A stretch of 64,000 bases of DNA from Clarkia xantiana subsp. parviflora (GCA_036873135.1 JAPTYO010000022.1:5328979-5392978); one strand, 5' to 3'. Numbered from the stretch's first letter, positions 9,963 through 21,300 are shown. The notes: a model not told the origin generated them from the sequence alone. Translations and numbers: made by a program.

Positions 9963-11316
9963 ATGCCTTCTACTCGATCGATGGCGGCTGGCAAGCACAG
10001 AAGGGGACAATCCGGTGGTTCCCGTCACCCCGCTGCAACAAATCTGGATTCAGTACCAGAACAAGAGGAAAACCAGAACCATCCCCCGGCTGAGCTCTCT
10101 CAGACAGGGGGGCACAACGGAGATCCCGAAGATATTGCTCCTCAGCACCAGGGCAATAGGGGGCAGGAGGCCCCCCCAGCTACAGACTTGACAAGGGCCG
10201 TGGCGGAAGCCATGCCCATGTTTTTGGCGGCCGTAGAAGCTCTCTTGGATCGGAGAGAGGCTGCGAGGAGGCAGGAGGAGATGCCCCCGCTGGAGGAAGT
10301 GGCCCCACCAACAGAGGGTCGGAACGCACAGGAAGCCCCGCCCCGAGGCCAGGACAGAGGTAGGGCAACCGGTCAGCCGTAGAGGTTCGTAGTTGATGGG
10401 CCAGGACCAGTATAGCATAGGACCATTCCCCTGAATGGCCCCATCACTCCCGACCATGTGGTACATCTGTTTGGGAGAGCAGAAGCCGCTGGTGTCGGAA
10501 CTAAGGGATCGAACCACTCATCCCTTCGTCCCCCGACTCATTGACACCCTAGCCCCGCCTGGGCTAGGCATCCCCACGATAAAGGAGTATGATGGCGAAG
10601 GAGATCCAGTTCGCCATGTCCAGAAGCACCTCATGGCGTGTCTGGGAAGAGCCCCGAGTGAAGACATAGTGTGTACACTGTTCCCGAACACACTTGGAGA
10701 AAGAGCCCTGACCCGGTTCTTTAGTCTGCCCCCAGGCTGCATCACTTGCTGGGCAGACATGCACGACCGATTCATTCAGCAGTACCAGGGTCGGAGGCGT
10801 TTATTGAAGAGCGTGAGGTCCCTGACCCAGGTAGTGCAAAGGCCCGACGAATCACTGGCGCACTATTACCAGCGGTACACGGCCAGTGTGGCAGAGATAG
10901 ACGAAGAAATCTCAGAGGGCGAAACCATCCGTACCTTCATTCGGAACCTGACAGCCCCCTATGGCTCCGACCTAATGCACAGCGTAGCTGAGAAAGCTGT
11001 GTGGAATATGGAGGCATTACAGAAGAGGGTGAAACGGCAGATCGATGTCCAGGAGTCGAAGATAGCCGCGGGAAAACTGGAGCCCCCAAAGTCGATCAAA
11101 GGAAAGCAGTCGGTTAAACCTTTTGACGATCGTAAGTCAAAGGGTAAACCCGACAGTAGCAAGAATCGAGGCCGCCCGGATCGGAGGGACGATAGGCGTT
11201 CTTCAAGGAAAGATAAGCGGGAGGATCTTGACATTCCTCTCAACTGCTCCATGGCGGAGGTGCTGACAGTCATGGAACGACAAGGTATCTCCAGGTACCC
11301 CCCCCCCCCCCCCCCC
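9963..11316 (+). pseudogene. gag: gag (element C), decayed
   Basis: The start ATG at 9963 corresponds to the D gag start (M-P/T-STRSMAAGK). The N-terminal part is acidic/proline-rich. It is followed by a retrotransposon gag capsid domain (about 10510-11050; HPFVPRLIDTL, EYDGEGDP, WADMHDRFIQQYQG, DESLAHYYQRY). Damage: TAG at 10380, a further stop near 10413, an 11-bp deletion near 10463 relative to D, and a 19-bp C run at 11298-11316 that changes frame before the zinc knuckle. It would have formed the virus-like particle. Confidence 0.85.
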
Positions 11317-12440
11317 GAAGAAAGATGGAGAATTCTTGGGATCTCGCACGGATCGCTACTGTCGATTTCATCGCGCAAACGGTCACGACACCAATCACTG
11401 TCGGGAACTGAAGGAGATTGAAAAGCTGATACAGAAGGGGAAGCTCAAAGAATTTGTCGGGGATAAGCGGTGCCGATCCCACTCTCGGTCCCGATCGCGG
11501 TCCCGTTCCCGATCCCGCGATCGGTCCCCAAAGAAGAAGAGAACCGATCCAGAGTCATCCGGTGCTCGCAAGGAGAGACGGGTTATCAACGTGATTCATG
11601 GAGGATTTGCTGCTGGAGGTGATACCTCATCCGCCCGAGAGGTCTATGCCTCTAGAATCCCTACAGCGGTGGTGCTAGGTAAGAGGTCCCGATCCTGGAC
11701 CTTGAAGGAAGAGATGGTAATCTCCTTCTCATCGGAAGACCTCATAGGCGTGGAGACTCCGCATGACGATGCCTTGGTGGTAACCTTGGATGTGGATGGG
11801 TTTGAGATGAAGAGAATTCTAATCGATGGAGGGAGCTCCTCCGACATTCTATTCATGGACGCGCTGGAAGCTATGGGGAAACAAAGAAAGATCTGAAGGA
11901 GGCAAACTTCCCGATGGTCGGGTTCTCTGGCTCAACCTCCTATCCGCTAGGAGTAATCACCTTACCAGTGGAGTTTGGTAGCGAGTGGAAATAAGAAAGG
12001 AATTTGTCGTGGTTGATTCCGCGGGGACCTACAACGCGATTATCGGGAGAACCACCATTAATCCCCTGATGGCGGTTGCCTCGACTGTGCACCAGAAGAT
12101 GAAGTTCCCGACCGACCATGGAGTCGGAGAGGTTAAGGGAGACCATGTGGCTTCTCGAAAATGTTATGTTAACGCCACCCGAAGGAGGAGACGAGAGGCC
12201 ATGACTGTCCTCCAGACAGACACGGATCCCAGAGAAGAGTTTGGGCGTCCCGCCCCCGTAGAAGACCTGAAAGAAGTCGAGATCGACGGACCCCAGAGGA
12301 AGGTGAAAATCGGGTCTGCCCTGACTGAAGAGATAGCCCAGAAATTAATCGAATTGTTGAAGGAGTTCAAGGAGCTGTTTTCATGGTCCCCGAGCGATAT
12401 GCCAGGAATCAGCCCCGATGTAATCGTACACGAGCTGAAG
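11317..12440 (+). pseudogene. pro: gag zinc knuckle, SR-rich stretch and protease (element C)
   Basis: After the C run the frame gives a knuckle C-x2-H-x4-H-x4-C (about 11358-11402), then an Arg-Ser dipeptide run (about 11464-11525; RSHSRSRSRS... ending RDRSPKKK). The protease core follows with IDGGSSSDILF at about 11822-11855. A missing A at about 11880 shifts the frame (TGA at 11894). A deletion near 11990 removes part of the sequence seen in D. The latter half (11985-12470) contains the SAGTYNAIIGR motif and the linker to RT, ending at TAG 12468. Confidence 0.8.
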
Positions 12441-14245
12441 ATAGATCCCGCGATCAAGCCTATCACGTAGAAAAGGCATCCGATGGGCACGGACAAGAAG
12501 ATCGCGATCCAGCAGGAGGTGGGCAGGTTGCTCGATGTTGGGTTCATTAAGGAGCTCTGATTTCAAACTTGGGTTGCCAACCCAGTGCTGGTGAAGAAGA
12601 CTAACGGGAAAAGGCGAATGTGTGTGGACTTCTGCGACTTGAACAAGGCTTGCCCAAAGGACTGCTATCCACTCCCGAGGATCGACCAGCTGGTGGATGC
12701 CACGTCGGGACATGAGCTGTTAAGTTTCATGGATGCGTATTCAGGCTACAACCAGATCAAGATGGCCAAGGAAGACGCCCCCCCATACAGCGTTCTACGC
12801 AGACAGTGACATCTATCACTACGATGTCATGCCTTTCGGGTTGATCAATGCTGGGGCCACCTACCAACGGATGGTGAACAAACTGTTTGGAGATATGCTG
12901 GGAGAAACCATGGAAGCTTACGTGGACGATATGCTGGTGAAGTCCCGACAAGCCGAGGATCACGTGCACAACCTTACCATGGCATTTGAGCGGATGAGGC
13001 TCCACCAAGTTCGCTTAAACCCGACGAAATGCGCCTTCGGAGTCCACTCAGGGAATTTTTTGGGCTTCATGGTAAGTCAAAGAGGAATTGAAGTGAATCC
13101 TGAGAAGCTGAGGGCAATTGAGGAGATGCAGTCTCCGATAAACCATCGGGAGGTACAAGTGCTGAATGGCCGACTAGCTGCAATGAATCGCTTCTTGTCC
13201 AAAGCCAGCGACCGATCGATGTCGTTTTTTGAAGTCTTGAGAGCCAACAAAAAATTCGAATGGACCGCCAAATGTGAAGAGGCGTTCCAAGCACTCAAGC
13301 AGCACCTTCGCACACTCCCGCCGTTGGCGAAACCGGTTCCAGGCGAGCCGCTCTACCTTTATTTGGCTGTTTCTGAATTTGCCATTAGCTTTGTGTTAGT
13401 AAAAATTGTCGAGGGTAATCAAGTCCCCGTCTATTATGTAAGCAAGACGTTTGCCAAGTCTGAATTAAACTATCCCGCCGTTGAGAAGTACCTCTTTGCG
13501 TTGATTATTACTGCTCGGAAGCTAAGGCCTTACTTCCACGCACACGAGATTACTGTGCTGACAAACCAGCCTTTGAAGCATTTTTTGAACCGACCAGACG
13601 CGTCGGGGAGATTAGTGAAGTGGGCAGTAGAGCTTAGTGAGTTTCGGATACACTTTGCTCCAAGAACGGCAATTAAGGGCCAGGCGTTGGCGGATTTTAT
13701 AGCAGAATCTACAGCCCCCGATCTAGAAGATGCGGGCCCTGTAGAGGGGGCAACTATGGAGGTCCCGATAGAGGAACAACCAGAGAGGGCAGAGCAATCA
13801 GAACAGCCAAACAAGGAAAATACATGGGAGATGTACACGGATGGGTCCGCGAGTTCGGACGGATCAGGAGCGGGCTTTTTATTGATACCACCGGGCGAAG
13901 GTGAACCGCTCCGATACGCCTTGGCTTTAACATTCAAGGCCACAAACAATGAAGCGGAGTATGAAGCCCTTATCACGGGCCTAAAAATTGCTAAAGGCAC
14001 CGGAATCGATCACTTGAGAGTGAAGTGCGACGCAGCTTTAATCGTGAACTAGGTTCAAGGGCGATACGAAGCAAGGAGTCCGATAATGAAAAAGTATCTA
14101 CGAGAAGTACAAACCCTGAAGGAGAGCTTTAAAAGCTTCGACATCGAGGCAATTCCGAGGGAGGAAAATGTAGAGGCGGACGCCTTGAGCAAATTTGCCC
14201 TGGGGGCACCCTTGGAAGAAAATCGGAAAGTGCACTTCTTATAGA
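12441..14245 (+). pseudogene. pol: reverse transcriptase and two RNase H domains (element C)
   Basis: RT motifs are WVANPVLVKK, MCVDFCDLNKA, FMDAYSGYNQIKM, MPFGLINAGATYQR and an intact YVDD at about 12919-12930. Disruptions: TAG 12468-12470, TGA near 12558, a frameshift at the C run 12777-12783 and TAG near 14050. RNase H (YYVSKTFAKSELNY ... NQPLKHFLNR ... KGQALADFIAE) is followed by the second, archaeal-type RNase H (WEMYTDGSASSDGSGAGF ... TNNEAEYEALITGL). A further TAG lies near 14242. Confidence 0.85.
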
Positions 14246-14247
14246 AG

Positions 14248-15552
14248 GTGATCTTATCAAACATCGACCCAACACAGGTGTGTGCCATCGAGGTGAGATC
14301 GGAAGAGGAGCCAACTTGGATGAACCCGATAGTCGCGTACCTGACTACGGGGGCAGTCCCCGATGATAAAGTGGCAGCGGACAGGATACGTCGGATCGCG
14401 GCCAATTATGTGATGCTGGACAATCAGCTATACAGGAAGGGCTGGTTCTCGACTCCGTACTTGAAGTGTGTGGCAGAACCCGACGCCAATCGAATCCTGA
14501 AGGAAATGCATGAAGGGGTCGCGGCTTGTCACGAAGGGGCCCGATCCATTATGAGGAAGGTGTTGAACTTGGGCTACTATTGGCCCACGATGAACAAGGA
14601 AGCAACGGCGTTGGTCCGATCCTGTGACGCGTGCCAGAGGTACGCCCCGAGTATCGTGGCTCCGGCCGCTAATCTGACATCCATCAAGAACGCTTGGCCC
14701 TTCGCGCAGTGGGGCATCGACTTGGTGGGACCTCTTCCACAAGCACAAGGACAATGTAAGTATTTACTTGTAGAAATCGATTATTTTTCGAAATGGATAG
14801 AGGCGAAGGCATTGGCCAGAACAACGGGGAACCAGATCGTCAAGTTCCTCCAAACCCACATCGTGTCCAGATATGGAATTCCTAAGGTGGTGATCAGCGA
14901 CAATGGCCCACCGTTTAATGGCTCTCAGGTGAGGGAGTATCTGGAAGAATTGAACATTGAGCATCGGACCGCCTCCGTACGGCATGCTCAGACTAATGGC
15001 CAGGTGGAGTCAGCCAACAAAATCGCGATGGATGGCCTGAAGAAGAGGGTCTATGCCTTGAAGGGCAAGTGGCTGAACGAACTGGAAAATGTGCTTTGGG
15101 CTGTTAGAACGACACCCAAGCGATCAACGGGGGAGACTCCGTTTGGCCTCGTTTACGGCACGGAAGCTGTCGCCCCTGTGGAGGTAGCTGTGGCGTCCCA
15201 TCGGATGAGATATTACGAGCCCCTGACGAATGATGAAGTGAGAGGTCTGGACTTGGACTTACTCGAAGAGAAGAGGCGGGAAGCCGATGAAGTCCAAGCT
15301 CGAATGCGTTTAGCGACGGCCAGGTACTACAATCGGCGAGTGAAGTCCCGACAATTCTATGTCGGGGAGCTGGTTTAGCGTCGCAACGAGTTCACCCTTT
15401 TGGATCGAATCAACAAGATGTCACCAAAATGGGAAGGACCTTATAAGGTCGTGGGGATGCCAGCTCCGAATGCATACAAGTTGGAAGACCTCGATGGCAG
15501 AACCTTAAAGCATTCTTTTAGTGGAGAACACTTGAAGAAACACCATGCTTGA
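14248..15552 (+). pseudogene. pol: integrase (element C)
   Basis: One long open stretch. HHCC finger at about 14508-14640 (HEGVAACHEGAR ... CDACQRY). DDE triad: WGIDLVGP, VISDNGPPF and NGQVESANK. TAG at 15376-15378 replaces a tryptophan codon (D reads TGG), and the frame then continues to TGA at 15550-15552. The end contains KWEGPYKV and the conserved KHSFSGEHLKK seen in D. Confidence 0.88.
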
Positions 15553-15555
15553 AGA

Positions 15556-16152
15556 AAGTCGCCTTAAGTGGTGCCCGATAAAGTCGCCTTAAGTGGTGCC
15601 CGATAAAGTTGCCTTAAGTGGTGCCCGATGTAAAATCGCCTTAAGTGGTGTATGTTGTTTATCATTTAATTCGATGTAAGCCAATTTTGTGCCGTCAATA
15701 AATAAAGAGGTTGCTTCCAAATAAGAGTTGTCCTTAGATTTATGCTAAGTGTAAAAGTCGCCTTCAGTGGTGCACGAGAAAAGTCGCCTTCAGTGGTGCA
15801 CGAGAAAAGTCGCCTTAAGTGGTGCACAATACTTAGATTTATTCTAAGTATCCAAAAGTCGTCTTAAGTGATGCGCGGGACTAAGTCGCCTTAAGTGGTG
15901 CACAATACTTAGATTTATTCTAAGTATCCAAAAGTCGTCTTAAGTGATGCGCAGGACTAAGTCGCCTTAAGTGGTGCACAATACTTAGATTTATTCTAAG
16001 TATCCAAAAAGTCGTATTAAGTGATGCGCGGGACTAAGTCGCCTTGAGTGGTGCACGATCTTTAGGTTTATCCGAAGTAATGATTAAGTCGTCTTAAGTG
16101 ATGCACGGAACTAAGTCGCCTTAAGTGGTGCAAGTTATTAATCGTCGGGAAA
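15556..16152 (+). repeat. hairpin repeat array between gag-pol and the antisense gene (element C)
   Basis: About 15 units of gtcgccttaagtggtgc. A recurrent variant reads gtcgtcttaagtgatgc, in which both stem arms change together (CGCC/GGTG versus CGTC/GATG, loop ttaagt). Longer units add the inverted pair acttagatttattctaagt. An AATAAA-like signal (aataaataaag) lies near 15697-15707. The array sits where the plus-strand gag-pol and the minus-strand gene converge. Confidence 0.75.
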
Positions 16153-16326
16153 GACGTACGAGAATGTCTTAAGTGTCGAGGTTTCGACTTAAGCGCGTAT
16201 AAGTAAAGTCACTCGGAGAAGTGCAACAAAAGATCGGAACTAAAGAAGTCTGACATTGATAAGGGCTCAAGGGCCCGACAACGACAAAAGAGAAGAAGAT
16301 ACAAGGACTCTAAAAGATAAAAACAT
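16153..16326. other. spacer without recognised content (element C)
   Basis: Between the hairpin array and the stop codon of the antisense gene. One further degenerate unit (gtcttaagtgtcg) near 16165; nothing else recognised. Confidence 0.4.
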
Positions 16327-19028
16327 TTAAGCTTGGTCCTTGTCGGCAGCATTAGCAGCAGCTGGGTCCGCGGAGTCGGTAGCAGAGGGATCCACAGGGT
16401 TGGCTTCGGGAGGATTGGCTATCGGGGCGTCCGCACTTGGAAGTTCAGAAGCGTCTTCGACAATTACGGGGGTACTCCCCCCATCGCTCTCCTCGGAAAG
16501 AGCAAAATACTTCTTCGCAAAAGGAGCAAGGGAAGGAGACTTGTCGAAATTGATGGCATCCCCGTACTCCAGGTGGAGCTCCTCAACCGCATTGAAGAGA
16601 GTGTTCTCCACCTCCGCGCCAAAGAACTTCATGGCATCAGCTTGGAAGTCCTCGGACCTCCGATAGTCCTCCCGACCCTTTACCTCCGCTTCGGCCAGCT
16701 GCGCAGGAAACCCCGCGATTTGCTCCTCCAGAGCCTTCTTCTCAAGGACCAGTTTGTCCTTGGCAGCCTTCTTCTCCTGGGTCAGCCTGTCCATAACTGC
16801 CCCCCGCTCCTGCCGCTCTTGCCTCAAGAGCCCCTCGAAGTCCACGATCTGCTGCTGGAGGTCCCGAATCTTCTGATTGAGGACAGCCTGCTCCTTGACA
16901 AGCTTCCCCCGCGAAGACTGGGAGGCCTTGAGATCCTCCTGAAGCTGCTCGCGGACCCCTCGGTCCCGCTCCCGGGACTCATCATAGGCAATGACATACC
17001 CGATGAGGCGGTTGAAGTCCCCGAGCTCCTGCAATAAAAAGGAAAAATGTTAAAGGTCAAACGACCCGATTTATCATCAAGAAGAAAGAAGCGAATACCG
17101 CATAGCATGGCCATATCCCTGACCTCCCGATGCATATGCGTCCGATTAAGGCAAATCGGATACCGCATAGTAGGCAAGATCGCGCCTGACAGCAGATGCA
17201 GGGCCAGCTCCCGATCCTGCTCCCCTTGTGTAAGCGGGATTCCTTGAAGCGTCTGGATAGGAGTCCAGGGGGCATTCTCTTGTGAAGGATCGAAGGGCCT
17301 GTAGAAGTTCCCATCGAGAGCAAGAGGAGAAAGAGGACGATGAGTGGAAGGGCAGGCCTCCGTCTCGGCCCGAACAGGGGAAGGAGAGAAGTCATGAATG
17401 GGCGAGAGCTGCCGCTGCTGCGGAGAAGACGAAGGAGGCGGCCCCTGAGGGGTTGGTTTCAAGGGGGATTGCCCCGCCTTCCGACGCTGACGGGGGGGGC
17501 CACCCCCGTCAGTCTCCTCGGAGGAGTCCAAAGTTTCCACCTGACGAAACTGTTCGCCAGTTGGAGCCTTCTCTCCAGCTGAGGAAGGCACCCCCCGCTG
17601 AAGGCGGTGCGTCTGCGGAAGCTGCAGCACCCGATGGAGCTCCGGAGCGACCTGCACCTGGAGGATGAGAAGCTTCAGAAAGGTAGTCAGGAAGTTCATC
17701 GGGATTCTTACACCAAATGATACGTCGGGAGACGTATTGATCCTTCCCACGATAATGATAGTAGCCTGCCTTCAAGACTCAGGGAGTTTCGCCTTGAAGG
17801 ATTCTTTTGACGTCAGCGATGCGGGCTTCCTTGGTCGAGGAAATCAAATCCTTCGGGACCATTCTCTTGTATGATTTAATAGCAAGTCGGAGTTTTTTAC
17901 CTTCTTCAGCATTCTGGACATCAAAGAGCTGGTCCAGATCCACCCTCTTCCGCTTGGGTTGCTCCGCTGAAGGAGACCCCGACCTAGCAGCAGTCTTCTT
18001 GGCAGACTTCCTCTTCCGCGAGGGGCGGACAGCATCAGTCTCCCCCTGCTTAAGGAATAGATCGGTCAGCACAGATACCTTCTTGGCTGCAAATAGTAAA
18101 CAAAGAAGAGTTAGAAGTTTACCCAAGGGACCATATTAGAAGGGCCGTCGAAGAGCTGCCCCCTAGAAACAATATCGAGGAGTCGGATCCCGGCGTGCAC
18201 CAGGTCCCGCTCCACGAGGGAGTTGGCGTTGAGAGGAGTGTAAGACTCCTCCCACCGATAAAGCTGGATAAGTTGGAGAGTTTCAAAATCCTCGTCGGCA
18301 TAAGTGTGGAAGGCAGGCGGAGGGTCTGCTGCCACCTCCCACCGAGGCCAGGGAATTGAGGAGTGACGGATGAAGAAGTAGCTCTTCTTCCAGCTACTGT
18401 TGTCGGACCCTGTATCAACCAAGAGTCCCCGACCCTTGACCACCTTCCAGGTGTCATTGGTCCAACCACATCGGGCAAGCTGCTGCTTACTCCATTTAGG
18501 CATCCGAGGGTAGAAGGCGCAAACCCCCGCCTCGTTGCACTTCATCCCATAAAAGGTTCTGAAGAGCTGGAGACTGTAGACCCACTTCTGTCGGAGACAG
18601 AGGACTTGAAAGGCGTTCCAGAGGCGGATGGCATGGGGAGAAAAGGTAGTGGGGTGCGTTCTATAATGATGGCATAGCTCGACCAGATTACCACAAAAGG
18701 GGAACCTGATCCCCGCTGATATTTGTCCCGTAGAGACAAATACCTCCCCTTTCTGGGGACGAGTAACCTCAGGGTTACTCGAGGGGCGATGCCGAGTATA
18801 CGGGAAACGAGGTTCCCAGGTGATGGTGATACAACCCTCTCGGAGAGCTGCATCATAAGCAGTATTGGAGATCTCATTTGGAGCATAATCAAAATTGAAG
18901 GGTTTTCTCCCCTCAGAGCTAGAATCGCTGTCTGAAAAGCAACCATGGCAAGAAAATACAGTGGGACTCTTGGAAAATTAGAAAGGAAAAGACGAACAAG
19001 CAACGAAGGGGGATCCCTTACCAGACAT
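16327..19028 (-). pseudogene. antisense additional gene (aORF) of element C, spliced, gypsy-associated Transposase_28-type N-terminus
   Basis: The start ATGTCTG (19022-19028) forms a 7-bp first exon. A 90-bp GT-AG intron (18932-19021) is needed, because the unspliced frame stops. Exon 2 (18123-18931) is open for its whole length and contains FNFDYAPNEIS, STGQISAGIRFPFCGNLVE, HPTTFSPHAIRLWNAFQ and GMKCNEAGVCAFYPRMPKW, the pattern of the 'putative gypsy type transposon' family (Transposase_28, PF04195, from memory). A second intron follows at TGG|gtaaac. Later parts are rich in Ser/Pro and end in a long coiled coil (about 16450-17000) and DKDQA-stop at 16327. Damage: TGA at 17779-17781 and a frameshift near 17590. 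Function unknown; family members occur antisense in Tat elements. Confidence 0.7.
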
Positions 19029-19175
19029 GATGAAGTAGAGGTTGAAGGAGATGAACGAAACGTCGCCGGGAAGATGATTGGGGAAACTCCAAAGACCTTC
19101 GAAATCGCAGAGGAATCACAGAGAGCTCTTGAGAATTCGAAGACGGTAAAAGTTAAATTGTGACCATGGCTAGGG

Positions 19176-19182
19176 TTTTATA
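19176..19182 (-). promoter_or_regulatory. TATA box of the antisense gene in element C
   Basis: Read on the minus strand it is tataaaaccctag, about 150 bp before the ATG at 19028. The same arrangement occurs in D at 57471-57477, including the adjoining telo-box-like aaaccctaa. Confidence 0.5.
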
Positions 19183-19543
19183 GTCGAAGAAGACGGTTGA
19201 AAGGACACTTCGATCCGAGTCGTCGAAGAGTCTTAATCTGGACCGTTGAGATGAAACGTGCAGAAGGACAACGGGCGTAATGATGAAACGGCTTGAAAAG
19301 CACTTTTCAGAAAAGGACAGGCGCGAAAAATCAGGCACGTGGGCTGAAAACGTCACTCCATTATCTGCTGCATTTAATGCACTGGGGAACCGAGGAGACT
19401 CTTGGGATATAACAGTTATCTACAAGACCCTGAGGAAACGTGAAGGAGAAGACTGATATGAGTAACTGAACTAAGGAAAAGATCCCCGACTCTAGTATTG
19501 GAAGATCGGGAGTTGGAAGACACGACGAACTAAAAGTCCCTCA

Positions 19544-19558
19544 TGTCTTGGGGGCAAA
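19544..19558 (+). other. polypurine tract of element C
   Basis: tgtcttgggggcaaa directly before the 3' LTR; identical before the 3' LTR of D. Confidence 0.6.
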
Positions 19559-20242
19559 TGATGGGTTCGACTACAGCCGTCAGGCCCTTTAACGGCGAGG
19601 AAACGGCAAACAGGCCCACCAGGCCCAAAATGAAGGTCAAGATGACTTAGGAGAAGGGTCCCGACGAAGGGAGTCCCGATGAGTCAAGATCCCGACAGAG
19701 TCGGTCCCGACAGTTGAGCTGGAAGCTCCCGATAAGAAGCCTTTAAGTAGGCTCCGATGATGAATCCCTGAGAATGATTGGCCCTGTCACGATGACGAGG
19801 GGCCCCGAGCGGTGACACAACGAGATAACTCTGGAGTCCCCGACGGGAGTCGGGACTCGTTATCAGAGGATAAGGCCAAGATATGCGGGGCGTGGCCGAG
19901 ATACGCGGAACGTGGTTAAGATACACGGAGCGTGGCCGAGATACGCGGGGCATGGCTGAGATACGCGAGATCACGTCCGAGATATGCGGGATACGGGCTA
20001 ACCACCCCTAACGGTTCGCCAGGTACCTGAGGCATCTCTTTGCCTATAAAAGGGCAGGAGATCACCTCAGAAAGACTATACCCTTTGTGATTACTGCTTA
20101 TCAGTCATACGAGATACTCATTTAAGCATCGGAGAGGGATTCTGGGTCACCGCCTGGTCTATCCCCTCTTGCAGGATTGCGTGGAGCAAAGGAGCTAGGA
20201 TTGACGCCAAAGTCCGTACCGGAGTTCCACCGTGATCCAACA
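19559..20242 (+). repeat. 3' LTR of element C (684 bp)
   Basis: Begins TGATGGGTTCGACTACAG and ends CCGTGATCCAACA. About 99% identical to the 5' LTR by hand comparison, with a 13-bp deletion. Followed by the duplicated target gtgca. Confidence 0.93.
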
Positions 20243-20247
20243 GTGCA

Positions 20248-20676
20248 TACATAGTCCGCCTTGATGACGGTATACGTCTTCTTTACATACCGACATCAAG
20301 TACTTCAAAACTGAGCAGGATCCTTAGGTTCCCTATAAATAAGGGCCTAGGTCTCTCATTTGGGACACACCTCACTTTTTGGGACTTGAAATGCTCTGAT
20401 TTCTCTCTAAGGCTTTCTCTCTCTAAAAGTGCTAACTTGAGCGTCGGAGTGGGCCCAACCAGCATTCCCCCCTCCCCACGCTGGTTACTGCCCTTCGTGC
20501 AGGACCCGAAGATCAAAAGTCCAAGGTTGAGGTTTGAAGTCTAGCACGGTGATTGTGTATTAAGGATTGCGGCATTCCCGTTCTTATACATATATCTCGA
20601 GCCCGATCGTGAGGGAAGAAACTCGTTCGTGGAGGAAAAAGCCCGAAGCAGCCCAAGTGGTGAAGCGAACCCAACA
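20248..20676 (+). repeat. B2 3' LTR, right piece
   Basis: Continues the LTR interrupted at 9229 and matches 46483-46905 of element B to the end gaagcgaacccaaca. TATA tataaat at 20334-20340. The likely target duplication tatac follows at 20677; its partner is outside the window. Confidence 0.88.
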
Positions 20677-21300
20677 TATACTATGTGAAACCCACCCCTA
20701 ACTCATCGAGTGCCTTATTAGTTAGCCTCCATGAATCTTTCGGAATCTTCGAACTAGACTTTGATCCTATCTACTTTTATATTGACATTGTAAAGTGGAA
20801 AGAATACTATGAGTGATATATATAGCAGTATATATGAATTTTGTGGTAATTGAGTGTTGCATGGTTATTCTAGCAAGAGTCTTCTTTGTTTAAAAGAATC
20901 ACGTTTGCAAGCACGTCTAAGACGTTTGCAAAGCGTGCAACGTACGTGTCATAATCTAGTAGTTTAAATTTCAGTGCTGATGCGGTCAAACCGATGTCCT
21001 CAAGCTTCCAGATATATTTGGTTTTTATTAAAAAAAATCCACATGGGGATCAAAATACACACTTAATGTATGCAAAAGAAATGTGTTTCATGCGAAAACA
21101 CACACCCACCCACCCACCCACCCACCCTGAACAATATCCGCAACTTGCAATTTCATTTCAATCAACCTAATACAATACTAGTTGGAATGTTAGGGTACGG
21201 ATCTAGTTAAGTGAAAGGATGATAAAGAATCACGCTTTAGGATCTTGTGACGATCGAGATATGTGATTACTTACTTTTATATATATATCTCTCCAGCTAG
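20677..21300. other. 3' flank of the SCYL1-like gene
   Basis: Host sequence between the B2 LTR and the stop codon of the minus-strand gene, so it should hold its 3' UTR. A (CCCA)n microsatellite lies at 21103-21126. A tttatt (AATAAA-type signal on the minus strand) is near 21023. No gene seen. Confidence 0.5.

Larger units (their letters stand above)
9230..20242 (+). mobile_element. Element C: complete Tat-type gypsy retrotransposon, 11,013 bp
   Basis: Flanked by the 5-bp target-site duplication gtgca (9225-9229 and 20243-20247). The LTRs begin TGATGGGTTCGACTACAG and end GTGATCCAACA. The LTRs differ by about eight substitutions plus one 13-bp indel (hand count), so the insertion is young. 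The interior carries a decayed plus-strand gag-pol (9963-15552), a hairpin-repeat array (15556-16152) and a minus-strand spliced gene (16327-19028). It sits in the 3' LTR of B2 and is a close relative of element D. Confidence 0.95.

Noticed and set aside
11298..11316. Programmed ribosomal frameshift between gag and protease
   Set aside because: C-run lengths differ by 11 and both copies need different corrections, so slippage or damage is simpler. Kept only as an observation.
20677..21300. Separate small gene downstream of SCYL1
   Set aside because: No open frame with coding character; microsatellite and AT-rich sequence only.
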